From contig CM066033.1 of NCBI GenBank assembly GCA_033557465.1, positions 902,374,808 through 902,438,807 of the forward strand: 64,000 bases of DNA, in the 5' to 3' direction. Source of the stretch: Ichthyophis bannanicus. Its lineage: Eukaryota; Chordata; Amphibia; Gymnophiona; Ichthyophiidae. Below, piece after piece: positions 30,609 through 41,670 of the stretch. Position numbers and translations under genes: made by a program. The notes under the pieces are model-generated. The model was not told the origin of the DNA. It did no database searches and worked only from the letters and a program-made list of their open reading frames with translations. Within the stretch, counting starts at the first letter, position 1, and each line of letters starts with the position of its first letter.

Positions 30609-30806
30609 TGCTGCCTTGACGAAAATTACTACTGTCTTCAGTTAAGTGAATGCTGATTTTATTTAAAGTTTTTTTGAATGATTAAAAGGAAACGCCACAG
30701 CGGTGTGAGGGTTTTCTCCTCTCTACTGGGCTGGCAATTCCGACAAATATAAAAAAATGTATATAGCTTTGGTTTTCAGTAATTTTGGGGCCTAGTTTTT
30801 GTTGTA
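30609..30806 (-). repeat. PLE1 inverted terminal repeat, right copy
   Basis: From TGCTGCCTTGAC to GTTTTTGTTGTA, the reverse complement of 28233-28432. It lies 5' of the coding region on the minus strand and ends exactly at the target duplication. Confidence 0.92.
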
Positions 30807-30822
30807 CCGATACTACACCCAA
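30807..30822 (+). repeat. PLE1 target-site duplication, right copy
   Basis: CCGATACTACACCCAA, identical to 28182-28197. Confidence 0.92.
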
Positions 30823-31059
30823 GCAGGGTAGCCCCAGACGCGTTTCTCCTGAACTGGGCTTCTGTATGCATTCTCCTCCCCCCCCCCACTCCTCTCATTG
30901 CAAGGACCCTCCACAAGATTCAGCAGGACACAGCCTCTGATTCTTGTGGCTCTCTCGTGTCTTGACAGCCTTGGTTCCTGCTTCTACTCCCTCATTGGAG
31001 CCCCCAGTCCCCCTGGGCAGTGCCCTGGGTCTGCTGGCGCAGAAGGAGGGATGGTTGCT

Positions 31060-32105
31060 TCACCTGAACCTGGACTTGCTATCCCTAACGGCCTGGTGGC
31101 TGAAGGGGTCTCTTTTTAGCCTTGCTGCACCTTCCCAGAGGAGATCGAGGAAGTCCTGCTCGTGTCGAAGGAATTGACGAGACTGGCCTACACCCTCAAG
31201 TGGCGGTGCTTCTCGGTCTGGTGCTCCGAGCTCCAAATCAATCCATTCTCTTGCTCCACCCGGTAGGTTCTCCAGTACCTCTTCCACCTCTCGCAGGTGC
31301 GGCTGAAATCCAATTCAGTCAGAGTTCACCTGAGAGCCATTTCAGCCAAACATTTCTCCATCGAGGGTAAATGCCTCTCGGGCCAGCCTCTGGTCTCCCG
31401 CTTCATGCGGGGCCTCTTGCTTTCTAAGACCCCTGTCCGGCCTCTGTCGGCAGTGGGGCCTGAACATCATGCTCATGCAGTTGACGCAGCTGCCCTTCAA
31501 ACCAATAGCAACGTGCTCATTTCGGCACCTCTCCTGGGAAGGTACTCTTCCTGGTGGTGCTGACCTTGGCTTGGCGAGTCAGCAAGTTGCAAGCCCTCAT
31601 GGCTGGGGCTCCCTATACCAGGTCTTATGGGAACAGGGTGGTCCTTCGCACTCACCACAAGTTCTTATCGAAAGTTGTCTGATTTCCATCTCAACCAAGA
31701 GATAGTTTTACCGACTTTCTTCCCGGGGTGTTGGCGGTCCTGCATATGCTAGACTGCAAGAGGACTCTCGCCTTCTACCTGCAGCGCACTCAGTCATCAC
31801 AAGTCCGACTGGCTCTTCATCGCCTACGATCCTAATCATCACCAAGTGCGCACTCTTCATCTGGGTGGTGGACTGCATCACCTTCGCTCAGGCAAAGACT
31901 GGGGCCCTGCTGGATCGGTGAGTCACCACACAGCATCTATGCCAAGGCGGCATCTGTGGCTTCGCTGCGCTCAGTGCCTCTGACAGACATTTGCCAGCCT
32001 GCGACTTAGTCTTCAGTCATCGCTTCATATTACTGCCTGGAGAGAGAGTCCCCCCAGGACAGCGCCTTCGGCCAGGCTGTACTCCGTAATCTGTTTGGGA
32101 TGTAA
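31060..32105 (+). pseudogene. E6 tyrosine recombinase remnant
   Basis: Recognisable in several frames: LTAWWLKG start, FMRGLLLSKTPVRP (about 31403), QLPFKPIATCSFRHLSW (about 31485), an Arg box reading LAWRVSKLQAL (about 31568) and the Tyr box YYCLERES (about 32028). It ends with TAA at about 32103-32105. The H-x-x-R box is degraded (TTQHLCQGG in frame, about 31925). Several indels and stops. Confidence 0.75.
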
Positions 32106-32238
32106 GCAACTCCTGCCCACCGACCCTTCTTCTGCGGCTACTGGGAGCTTGGCCCCGAGGACTGGCTTCCTTTGGATCGTCATCTGCTTATGGCTTCGTG
32201 AAGGTGCTTTTGCTTACAGGTTTCGGTAGCCTGTAGCT

Positions 32239-32351
32239 GGGGAGTCCCATAAGTGAGGACTGATTTCTTGCTTGTTCCTGGAGAAAGCGTAGTTACTCAC
32301 CTGTAACAGGTGTTCTCCAGGGACAGCAGGAATAAGTCCTCACTACCCTCC
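32239..32351 (+). repeat. E6 internal complementary region
   Basis: GGGAGTCCCATAAGTGAGGA opens the left half; the palindrome CACCTGTAACAGGTG is central; the right half matches the reverse complement of the right end. Confidence 0.87.
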
Positions 32352-32426
32352 CACCTCTCCTTAAGAGTTGCTATTCTTATCTTTCCCTTGCCATCTGCTT
32401 AGGGCTCTAGCTATGGGACCTGACTG

Positions 32427-32607
32427 AGCAAGATGGGCACCCTTGGGCGGGAAGAGCTCCACACGTGTGGCAGCAATCCCAAAGGCTTTCTTTGAAAGCT
32501 GAAGAATTGCTCCGCAGGGGCTCCTTTGGTGCTGACGTCACCCATAAGTGAAGACTGATTCCTGCTGTCCCTGGAGAACACCTGTTACAGGTGAGTAACT
32601 ACGCTTT
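32427..32607 (+). repeat. E6 right inverted terminal repeat with extension
   Basis: Family A right end, very similar to E1 9201-9388, ending CACCTGTTACAGGTGAGTAA CTACGC and TTT. The left partner is missing. Confidence 0.86.
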
Positions 32608-32639
32608 CTTTCCTCAAAATCAAGCCATTTTATTTCACT

Positions 32640-35600
32640 CCAGCTATTTTTCCAGTAGATGTGTTACAAAAACTTGCCAGTGAGTTCAAAAAGTGTTCCA
32701 GGTGCTCGAGGGCCATATCATAACACACTCCTAGTTGGTGCCTTCATTGTCTGGGAGCTGATCATCAGCCCTCTTGTAATTTTGTGTTTGCAGATGTCAG
32801 AGGGCTGAAAAGTTGAGATGCAGCGCAAATCCATTTTTCTCTGTTACACTGGCATCAACTACACCGGTCTTGGTGGCATCGAAGGCTGCATTGGATGCTG
32901 GTAGTGGATGGACTTTGGAGTCCTTGAGCCCACTCTGAGCTGAGCATCTGCCATTGATCAATATTCACCTGAAGGTAATGGATTCATCTTCATCCTTGTT
33001 GCCGAAGGCTCATCGTGTCTAGCATCGGGTGGAGGCTCTGGCATAGACAGCAGAGAGGGTTCACAGGAGTGCCCTTCGAAGCAGCCCCCAAGAGAAATCC
33101 TCCAGAACGTCAGAGGCAGCACAGGTCTTACTGTATGTGAGACCAAACAACTGATAGATCCTCTCAGATTCCAGTAACATCAGCAGTCTTTGGAGACAGC
33201 AGCTATTGAGAAACACTTTCTGAGGGCTATCAGTGCTGTTCGCCATGCATATGTCAGTGCCTCTGTCATGCTGCATTGACATCAGTAGCAGTCCAGTTGA
33301 TCCTCAAAGTACAGAGTGCCTGCAGTAAAAGCATATGAAGGGCCCCAATGCCAGAGCATGCTCGGCAGATTACCCTTTCTAGTGCATCAGGGTCCGATGC
33401 TCCCCCGAAGGAGCTCCCTTTTTATCCAGGGCCCTGGCTCGTGTATTTTTTTTTTTTTCTGATTCAGAAGGCTGGGTCACTGATGTGTAATCTGAGGGCA
33501 TGTCAGAATACAGGTCCCCAGAGCCTTCCATCTGATCCTTCTCATGAGATGTAAATCACCTCCAGTGGATATAACTTTCCAAGATTTTGTAAGGGATATG
33601 GTTAAAGCTTTATGTAATTTTCTTTGGAGACTGAGGATGAACCCAGGGCAGAAGAATTGGAGCTCTTAGTACTCCTCTGCCCCTAAAGAGGCAGTGACGG
33701 TACTCATGCACTGCATCTGTCAGAGTAGAGATGAGAAGATGGGAGAACACCCTCATTGTACCTCCAGTTAGTAGAAAGTTTGACTCTATAGAATTCAAAA
33801 GGCTCCTGGATTCAAGAAGCCCCAGCTTCCTCCTCATTCTTTGGTGGTTGAATCCACTCTTAGGAGATCTAAAAGTTTGAAGACTCACTCCTCAGTGCCC
33901 TCAGAGAGGGAAGCTCAGACATTAGACTCTTGGGAAAAGGGCTTTCCAGAGTTCCATGCTTGCATCCCCTCATGGCCTCTTACCAGCTGTACAGGGGCAG
34001 GTTCTTGAAGGACATGAGTAGGCTAGCTGATCTATCCTAGTATCTCCCTCCAGAGAGATTGGAATAGTATCATTCCCATGTGAGACATGGTAAGTACTGC
34101 TTGAAGTTATTGTCAGTGGCTTATTTTCAAAACTGTATCAAGAGCTGCTTCAATGGGTATGGGCACCCGCAGGCTAGCCTGGCTCCAGGCCTCAACCTGG
34201 AGCAATCTATGCAGGACAAGCTTGCTGATGTACCGTGCTAAGGAAAGGAATCTCTTCAGAGAAAAAGTCGGAGAAGGCTGGCTTTATTGAAAAACAGCAT
34301 GTCACCCTTTAATCTCTCAAGGTGCATGGCCAAACAGGCTGCCTACCACAGGAGGTTTCAGGGTGGTAACCAGACAGACCTATTACACTGGCAGGCATAG
34401 ATGCTTTTCTGGTTCCCACTATTCTCAATCAAAGCAGACTCTCTGAGCACAAGTGCAGCGAGAGAGAAGCCTCAGAAGGCCCACCCAGCTTCTCAGGAGT
34501 GGGGTTTTGACTGGTTCCTGAAGAGCATAGGGGCGAATTCTCCTGTCGGAGGCTTACTCTTTTTGCCCTCTTGTAACATCAGACACGTGGGTTTTACAAA
34601 TGATCCAAAGCAGTTACAAATTGCATCTATTCGAGATACTTCCAAATTGCCCGCACGCATCCCTCTCACAGGAATTATCTGTATCTCGGGGGTGGAGGGC
34701 AACACTTCCAGTACTGAGTTCTGCCTTCTGGCCTAACCTCAGCACCTTGGATCTTTACAAAATACCTTGCCGTAGTAGCAGCTTTCTGTCAAGTACTGGG
34801 AGTATTTCTTTCTCTACTTGGACAATTCATCAAGAATGCAAGAATCAACACAGCTGACCATTTGGGTGCTGGAGCTACTAGGGTTCATAATAAATTACCC
34901 AAAATCTCACCTGCAACCCACTCAACAGTTAGGCTCTCGCCTAAATGTCAAGAAGGGCTCCTATGAAGTCCTTCTCCCACATGACAGTCTGCAGGTTGAC
35001 AGCGATAAGTCTCAACTGAGTCAGCAAGAGACTGTTTGCAAGATGTATGGGGACACACGGCTTCCACTGTACATGTAACAACCTTTGGCATGTCTCCATA
35101 TGAGGCAGACTCGATGGACACTGCGAACCCAGTGGATCCAAGCCATAGGATATCACGGGGATTGTAAATCACTAACCTTCTCATTTGGTTTTTGGCCTGG
35201 TGGACTCTTCCACACAGTTTGTTCAAAGGTGTCTCCCATTTCAAATTGCTTCACCACAAAAACTATTTGACAGATGCATCCAAACTGTGTTGAAACTCAT
35301 CTTGATGGATTTCATACTAAGGGCAATTGTTTTTTCCAGGGAAGTCTCCGGTTTCTTGGAGTTAAGAGCTGTAGCAAATGCTCTAAAAGCTTTCAAAGAT
35401 CGTTTGTCCAATTCAGACAGACAACCAGGCAATGTTCTACATCAAGGCAGGAGGAATGGACTTGTACCTCTTGTGTTAGCAAAATTTCCACAATCTGTTT
35501 TCCATCACCTACAGGATGGACCTAAGGGCCACATACCTGCCAAGCGAGCAAAACACACTCTGTCAGACTGAGTAGAGTCCTTCAACCATACAAATGCACC

Positions 35601-35811
35601 CTGGACAAGGAAGTTAGGGGTTATATCTTTGAGTGGGGCACCCCCTCAATAGATCTTTGACTCCTCAGAATGCCCACGTGGATCAGTTCTGCTCCAAAGT
35701 GAGGGGTCACAGCAAACTAAACTCTGATGCTTTCCTCTATTGGGGGGGGAGGGTCTTCTGTTGGCAATTAGAGACATTGGAGGATATGCAAAAACTCTCC
35801 TGAAGCTCAAA
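32640..35811 (+). mobile_element. E7: old, heavily decayed DIRS remnant
   Basis: Gag-like sequence begins at about 32665 (LASEFKKCSRC, then WCLHCLGADHQP). Later gag pieces (about 33580-33960 and 34140-34270), a reverse transcriptase remnant with a large internal deletion (about 34540-34850), an RNase H remnant (about 35390-35450) and the start of the methyltransferase-like domain (about 35640-35800) follow. No long open frame survives. It is cut at about 35811, where gag of E8 starts. Ends and family are uncertain; gag looks closest to family A. Confidence 0.65.
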
Positions 35812-36779
35812 ACAAGGCTCTGACAGCTCCGTCGGTACCGGAGTACTTCTCCCAGAGGAGCCTTCCTCTCCTAAACGCAGGATGTCCCCTCCAGAAGATA
35901 TCTCCTTTCAGGACTTTATTAGGGAGATGGCTCGAGGTCTTTCCATTACTGTGGCTCCTGAAACAGAGCCCAGGGCAAAGGAGTTGGAGATTCTGCAATA
36001 TCCCAAGGCTCCTAAGAAGGCAGCTACCTTGCCTGTCCATGAGATCTTACATGATCTCATGTTGAGAATGTGGGAAACAACTCTTACCACCTCTCCTCAC
36101 TCTTGTAGACTGGATACCATGTATCGAGTACCTCCATGTCCTGACTTCCAAAAAACTCTGCTTCCTCACCACTCGATTGTAGTGGAATCAGCTATGAGAA
36201 GGATCAAAGAGGCAAGCCTCTAATCCTCCAGGACGTGAGTGTCAAACTTTGGATGCCTTTGGACGTCGTACTTTCCAGGCTTCCATGCTGTCTGCCAGGA
36301 TCAGTTCCTATATTTTATATATGGGAATGTTCCTTAAGGAAGTCACAGGAGATTGAGGTTTTGAGCCCTCTTCTGATAAGAGGCAGGATTTTCTCACACT
36401 GGTCAAACATGCACAGGATGTTTCTAAGTTTGTCAATCGTGCAGCTTTTGACTGTTTTTGAGTGCATAAGCAGAACCTCTGCCATTGCCGTAGGTGCACG
36501 TAGAATTGCCTGGCTCCAGGCATCCGATTTGGAGCTCTGGGTGCAGGACAAACTGGGCAATATTCCTTGTACTGGTGAGAATCTATTCGGCAAGAGAAAG
36601 CCAATGAATTGGATGCTGACAACTCCACTTTGGATAGATTATCCAAAGCTACAGCTGATCCTGCAAGGAAGAAATCTTTCAAGAAACCATTCTTCTCCAA
36701 GAAGAGGTTTTATCCCTCTTATTCCCAGCAGGACGTTCTGCAGGTCAACCTGCCCAATAAAGTCAGCAAAGACTGCTAA
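35812..36779 (+). pseudogene. E8 gag, C-terminal part
   Basis: The conserved C-terminal gag domain, starting MSPPEDISFQDFIREMARGL (about 35882), then LQYPKAPKKAATLP, HHSIVVESAMRRIK, YMGMFLKEV-like, AFDCF and LELWVQDKLGNIP (about 36530), with GENLFG (about 36576). Frameshifts lie near 36210, 36350 and 36460 (FDCF|E). It ends with TAA at about 36777. The N-terminal zinc module is missing because of the truncation at 35812. Confidence 0.82.
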
Positions 36780-38644
36780 GCCTCAATCGTCTCAGCCTTC
36801 ACAATGGACCAGAGCCTTCCACCATTCCAGGAAGGTTGTGTCACTTTGCCCCCAGATGGGGGCAGATAACAGCAGAACTTTGGGGAGACTCCATTATAAA
36901 AGAGGACTACAAGCTTCACTTTCTGTGCATGCCCCCTCCCACAATGGTAAGACAGTTGAATTCTCAAACCTCTCTCAACTAGTTAGATCAAGAGGTCACT
37001 ATGCTCCTTGCCCAAGGGGCGATAGAAGAAGTACCCATTCATCAACAGGGTACAGGGTTTTACTCCCTCTATTTCCTTATCCCAAAGAAAACAGGGGGAC
37101 ACAGACCTATTTTAGACCTCAGAGAATTGAACACATTCCTGTTCAAAGAGAAATTCAAGATTTCTCTGGGAACTCTGCTGCCATACCTTCAGAGTCAGGA
37201 TTGGCTTTGTTCTCTAGATCTCAGGGATGCGTACACTCATGTTCTCATCCATCCAACTCACAAAGTTTCTTCTGTTCCTTTTTCAAGGAAAGCACTACCA
37301 GTACAGGGTGCTTCCTTTCGCCCTGGCCTCAGCACCAAGGGTGTTTACGAAATGCATGGCTGTGGTAGCAGCATTTCTTCGCACTCTAGGAATATTCGTC
37401 TTCCCCTACTTAGACGACTGGCTTATTCGAGCCCCATCAGAGTCAGAGGCCAGGATTTCTCTATCTTGCACAATGTGTATCCTTCAGTATTTGTGTCTGG
37501 TCATAAACATCCCAAAATCCAACCTAACTCCCACTCAGTCTCTAGAGTTCATAGGAGCTTTGCTGGATACCAGAAAAGCAAGGGCCTATCTTGCCCAGAC
37601 CTGTTGCCTTCGCAATAGTGCAGTTAGCTTCTCAAGCAGTGCTAAAGCCTCATCTCACTGCTCGAGAAATATTACAACTACTAGGCCACATGGCATCTAC
37701 CGTGCATGTGGTTCCTTATGCTCGCCTCCATATGAGAGCAGCCCACTTTATCCACTCAATGGACCCAGGCATTGCCTTATTTTGTCCCTCCAATGGTGGC
37801 AGTCCACTCAAAGCCTGTTGGTGGGGTCCCCATTTCAACAACCTTTACCCCAGTCATCTCTCACCACAGATGCTTCACCAATGGGTTGGGGAGCTCATCT
37901 GCAAGACCTTTCCACCCAAGGCACTTGGACTCCACAGGAGACTCATCTACACATCAATCTCTTAGAGCTCAGAGCAATCTTCCTTGCTCTTCGAGTGTGC
38001 CACACCCTGCTCAGCTACAACACAGTCCTCATTCATATGGACAATCAAGTAGCCATGTTGTACATGAACAAGCACGAGGGAACAGGCGCTCTGTCGCTTT
38101 GCAATGAAGCTTTGCGACTATGGGCCCTCGCTAGAGTGCATCAGATTCATCTCCTGACAGTGTATCTTCCAGGCATCCAAAACTCGTGGGCAGACAGAAT
38201 GTCGAGTTCTGCTTCCACACGAATGGTCTCTACATGCAGACCAGGTGGCCAAGATTTTTCAAATTTGGGGAACTCCGGACATAGACCTCTTTGCAAGTCC
38301 GTTGAATGCCACACTTCCCTGGTTCTGTTACAGAATTCCGGATCAGGGCTCTCAGGCTAGGGATGCTTTCCTCCTTCATTGGGGTCAAGACTTTCCTGTA
38401 TGCCTTTCCACCCATTCCCCTAATTCCTAAAACCCTGTTCAAGCTTCTGAGAGACAGAGGCCGTATGATTCTCATAGCTCCACATTGACCACGGCAAGTG
38501 TGGTACCCTCTGTTTCTACATCTCTCTCAAGCTCCCTCTCTGGAGTTAGGGTCTGCTCCAGATCTCCTGTGTCAGGAGGACGGAATGTTATGGCATCCCA
38601 ATCCCCAGTCTCTGCATCTCAGGGCTTGGTTGCTGAAGGCCTAG
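36780..38644 (+). pseudogene. E8 pol, frameshifted
   Basis: Reverse transcriptase with LYFLIPKKTGGHRPILDL (about 37065), DLRDAYTHVLIHP (about 37220), VLPFALASAPRVFTK (about 37307) and an intact YLDDWLIRAP (about 37408). RNase H: LTTDASPMGWGAHL (about 37857) and HMDNQVAMLYMNKH (about 38033). Methyltransferase-like domain: DIDLFASPLNATLP (about 38280). Frame changes near 37255, 37610, 38200 and 38350 break it. It ends with TAG 38642-38644, overlapping the recombinase in another frame. Confidence 0.85.
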
Positions 38645-39630
38645 ATCTTCATGATCTTATCCTTTCTCAGCAAGTAAAGGATATCCTTTATGCTTCCAGA
38701 AAACCTTCCACAAGACACTCTTATGCTTTGAATTGGAAACGTTTTACCATATGGTGGTCGCAGAAGGGGTCTTATTCCCCTTGCGATACCTCTGGAATCA
38801 TTACTGGAGTATCTCCTTCATTTATCCAATGCAGGACTTAAGACTAACTCAGTAAGAGTCCATTTGAGTGCTATTGCAGCTTCGTTCAAGCCTCTAAATG
38901 GACAACCTATTTCCTCCCATCCTCTTAAAGCAAGATTTATGAGAGGCCTTCTTCTAACTAAGCCTCATGAAGTCACCTTTCAAACCCTTAGCTACTACTT
39001 CTTTGAAATTCCTTTCCTGGAAGGTTATCTTTCTCATTGGAATCACATCAGCACGTCGCATCAGTGAGTTGCCGGGATTAGTGGCTGATCCACCTTATAC
39101 AAGGTTCCATCATGACAAGGGTAGTCCTTAGGAATCATCCACACTTTATGCCAAAGGTGGTCTCGCCTTTTCATCTTAACCAAGCGGTCTACCTGCCTGT
39201 GTTTTTTCCAAGGCCTCATGCCTCAAATGCAGAAAGGAATCTTCATACTTTGGACTGTAAAAGAGCTTTAGCCTGTTACTTACAAAGAACACAGCAGCAT
39301 AGAAAGTCTTCTCAACTCTTTGTTGCTTTTGATCCTTCTCATTTGGGACTCCCAGTCTCCAAGAGAACACTGTCCAACTGGATTACACGGTGTATTTCAT
39401 TTGCCTAGCAGAGTAAGAATCTTCCTCTGGAGGGCCATGTCACAGCTTACAATGTGAGAGCCATGGCAGCCTCAATGGCTCATCTTCAATCTGTGTCTAT
39501 CGACGACATCTGTTGAGCAGTCACTTGGGCCTCGGTTCATACCTTCACAGCCCATTACTGCTTGGAGAAGGACTCCCGCCAGGATGCCTTGTTTGGTCAG
39601 GCTGTTCTCCAACACCTGTTCCTTACCTAA
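38590..39630 (+). pseudogene. E8 tyrosine recombinase, broken
   Basis: Arm ASRKPSTRHSYALNWKRFTIWW (about 38693), a frameshift near 38780, then FMRGLLLTKP (about 38936) with a small deletion after it. The Arg box reads SARRISEL (about 39050). FFPRPHASNAERNLHTLDCK, FVAFDPSHLGLPVSKRTL and the HAT/HNVRAMAAS-type box (about 39450) are well kept. A TGA replaces CGA in the DDICRAAT box (about 39513). The Tyr box is HYCLEKDS (about 39553). It ends with TAA 39628-39630. Confidence 0.83.
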
Positions 39631-39739
39631 TCAACTCCTACCCACCATCCCTTGTTGGATGCCAGAGATCCATGGGGGGAAGTGGAGCCCTTTCACAGGG
39701 ACACACAACTTCTGGGGTCTCTCCCTGGCATCTAAAGCT

Positions 39740-39816
39740 AGGGAGTCCCCATATGTGAAGACTACATTCCTGCTTGTTCCTGGAGATAGCATAGTTACTC
39801 ACCTGTAACAGGTGAT
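39740..39816 (+). repeat. E8 internal complementary region, left half and palindrome only
   Basis: GGGAGTCCCCATATGTGAAG through CACCTGTAACAGGTG, then GAT. At 39817 the sequence continues as CTCCAGGAACAAACAGGAAT, the left end of E9, not as an ICR right half. Confidence 0.85.
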
Positions 39817-39977
39817 CTCCAGGAACAAACAGGAATGTAGTCATCACATATGGGTATCGTCTGTACTGACGGAGCCCGCGTGGGAATGTTCCCCAGCGTC
39901 CATTTAGAAAGCTTTTGGGATCATCCCACAGCGCCTGCGTGCTGCCTTCCTGCCTTTCCCAACTGCCTCTCTCCAGT
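39817..39977 (+). repeat. E9 left inverted terminal repeat
   Basis: CTCCAGGAACAAACAGGAAT to CTCTCCAGTTCTTCG; mirrors 45805-45968. Confidence 0.87.
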
Positions 39978-40198
39978 TCTTCGTTTTCCTCGGAGCCAGC
40001 AGGTCCTGTTCCTGTCACCGTAGAAAATTTTCCTTTTTTTGTTGTCGCGTCTGCCTTCCTTGACGCTTTAGCGGTTTTTCTTTTTCTTTCTTTTCTTTTT
40101 AAAAAAAAAAGTTTTCTTAGTACTTTTTTCCCATTTTTTTTCCATGTGCATGCGCCATTTTGGGCCTTAGGCCCAAGATTTTTTCCACAATGGAAAAA

Positions 40199-41670
40199 CC
40201 CTCGTCGGGTTTTAAAAAGTGCACCAAATGTGGTGGTACCATCTCCGTCACCGACACCCATGAGTGGTGTCTGAAATGTTTAGGTCTTGACCATTCTATC
40301 TCGGAATGTATGGCCTGTGCCATGATGTCCAAGAGAGGTCAACAGAACCGAGCTGCCAAGCTCAGTACCCTGTTTCCCTCTGATGCATTTTCCATGGCAT
40401 CGACATCTTCCAGGGCTTCGTCTTCCTCCCGTGGATCTCAGGTAACTAAACATAAGTCTAGCCGGTCCTCAAAGGGTAGATCTCCCTCTAAGCATCGAGA
40501 TGCCTTTGGCGTTGCCCTTGAGGATTCTGCACCGGCAAAATTGCATTATCGGGGCTCCAGGACGTTCTCGAGGCCTCGACCTCGGCTGAACTACTGGTGC
40601 CATGCTCTGGGGTACCGGCAGTCTTCTCTGGTACCGACATCCAGGCATCGGCAGCGTCGATAGACCGAGAGTCCTGGCTTTTGAGCACAGTCTGGCTGCT
40701 CTCCTTGCGACATCGACGCCCTCGGAACTGCGTCAGACATTTCATCCGGTACCGGCACCTACTCCGGCACTGGTATCGGTACTAGTACCGATAGCATCGA
40801 CATCGGTGTCCGCATTGCGAGCACCCAGTTATCCGATGCCTTGCGGTACCGAGACTCCGGTACTGACTTCGGTCGGTATGGGTATCGGGTTTTTCAAGAG
40901 CATCCAGACAGGCAGTACTTTGAGTCCTCAGAAGAATCTGAGGATTCTGATAGTTCTGTCGATACAGGAATGCTTCTCCAAGAGGAGCCCTCCTCCCCTA
41001 AACGCAGGATGTCTCCTCCAGAGGATATTTCCTTTCAGGATTTTATCAGGGAGGTGGCTCGGGGTCTGTCCATTACTGTGGCCCCTGAAACAGAGCCCAG
41101 AGCAAAGGAGTTGGAAATTTTACAATATCCCAAAACTAAGGAGGCAGCTACCTTGCCCATCCATGAGATCTTGCATGATCTCATGTTAAGAATGTGGGAG
41201 ACACCTCTTACCACTTCCCTTCGTTCTCGTACACTGGATACTCTGTATCGAGTCCCTCCTTGTCCTGGTTTCCAAAAAGCTCAGCTTCCTCACCATTCTA
41301 TTGTAGTGGAATCAGCTATGAGAAGGATCAAGAGTGCAAAGAGGCATTCCTCTAATCCTCCAGGACGTGAATGCAGATCTTTGGATGCTTTTGGATGTCG
41401 TGTCTTCCAAGCTTCCATTCTTTCTGCCAGGATCAGTTCCTATAGTCTATACATGGGAATGTTCCTAAAGGAAGTCACAGGTGATTTAGAGGCTTTGAGT
41501 CCTCTTCTTCCTGAGGATAGAAGGCAGGATTTTCTCACATTGGTCAAACATGCCCAAGATGTTTCTAAATTTGTCAACCGTGCAGCTTTTGACTGTTTTG
41601 AGTGCATAAGCAGAACCTCTGCCATTGCCATAGGTGCATGTAGAATTGCTTAGCTCCAGGCATTTGATCT
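40199..41670 (+). pseudogene. E9 gag, frameshifted and cut by a LINE
   Basis: It starts with ATG 40199 (MEKPSSGFKKC). Zinc module: C-x2-C in FKKCTKCGG, then DTHEWCLKCLGLDHSISEC. A Ser/Arg-rich linker follows. The frame changes near 40650; the second frame (40841-41653) holds FQDFIREVARGLSITV, LHDLMLRMWETP, HHSIVVESAMRRIKSAKRHS, YMGMFLKEVTGDLEAL, KHAQDVSKFVNRAAFDCFEC and SRTSAIAIGACRIA, then TAG in place of a Trp/Gln codon. The LINE interrupts 20 bases later; the GENLFGK end is missing. Confidence 0.83.

Larger units (their letters stand above)
28198..30806 (-). mobile_element. PLE1: Penelope-like element with inverted terminal repeats
   Basis: About 2.6 kb inserted in E6, transcribed on the minus strand. 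It encodes the Penelope-type reverse transcriptase and a GIY-YIG endonuclease. Terminal inverted repeats of about 200 bases lie at 28233-28432 and 30609-30806. The right repeat touches the target duplication; the left has about 35 extra bases outside it. A 16-base perfect target duplication flanks the element. A hammerhead-ribozyme-like motif lies at 28444-28491 on the minus strand. The element is 5' incomplete in coding terms. Confidence 0.9.
27778..31105 (+). pseudogene. E6 pol remnant (RNase H and methyltransferase-like), interrupted
   Basis: RNase H is clear: VLVQTDNKVAMFYINKEGG (about 27880) and GQDNVLADRFS (about 28021). The methyltransferase-like part begins (DLFASSANTQIP at about 28134) and is cut by PLE1 at 28198. 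It resumes at 30823 and ends near LTAWWLKG (about 31100), where the recombinase frame overlaps. Frames shift and stops are present. Confidence 0.75.
27778..32607 (+). mobile_element. E6: DIRS remnant, family A, 5' truncated, split by PLE1
   Basis: It begins abruptly in RNase H at 27778 and runs through the methyltransferase-like domain (split by Penelope element PLE1 at 28198-30806), recombinase, ICR (32239-32351) and right repeat (32427-32604, then TTT). The ends are family A (CCCATAAGTGAGGACTGATT). The left half and gag are missing. Confidence 0.83.
35812..39816 (+). mobile_element. E8: DIRS, family B, 5' truncated, fused to E9
   Basis: It starts inside gag at about 35812 and runs through pol and recombinase to the left half of an ICR (39740-39813). 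Instead of its own ICR right half and right repeat, the left end of E9 follows at once. Close relative of E9. Confidence 0.83.

Noticed and set aside
28233..30806. PLE1 inverted repeats as a cut-and-paste DNA transposon
   Set aside because: The coding region is a Penelope reverse transcriptase with GIY-YIG nuclease, and the 16-base target duplication is not a short fixed-length one.
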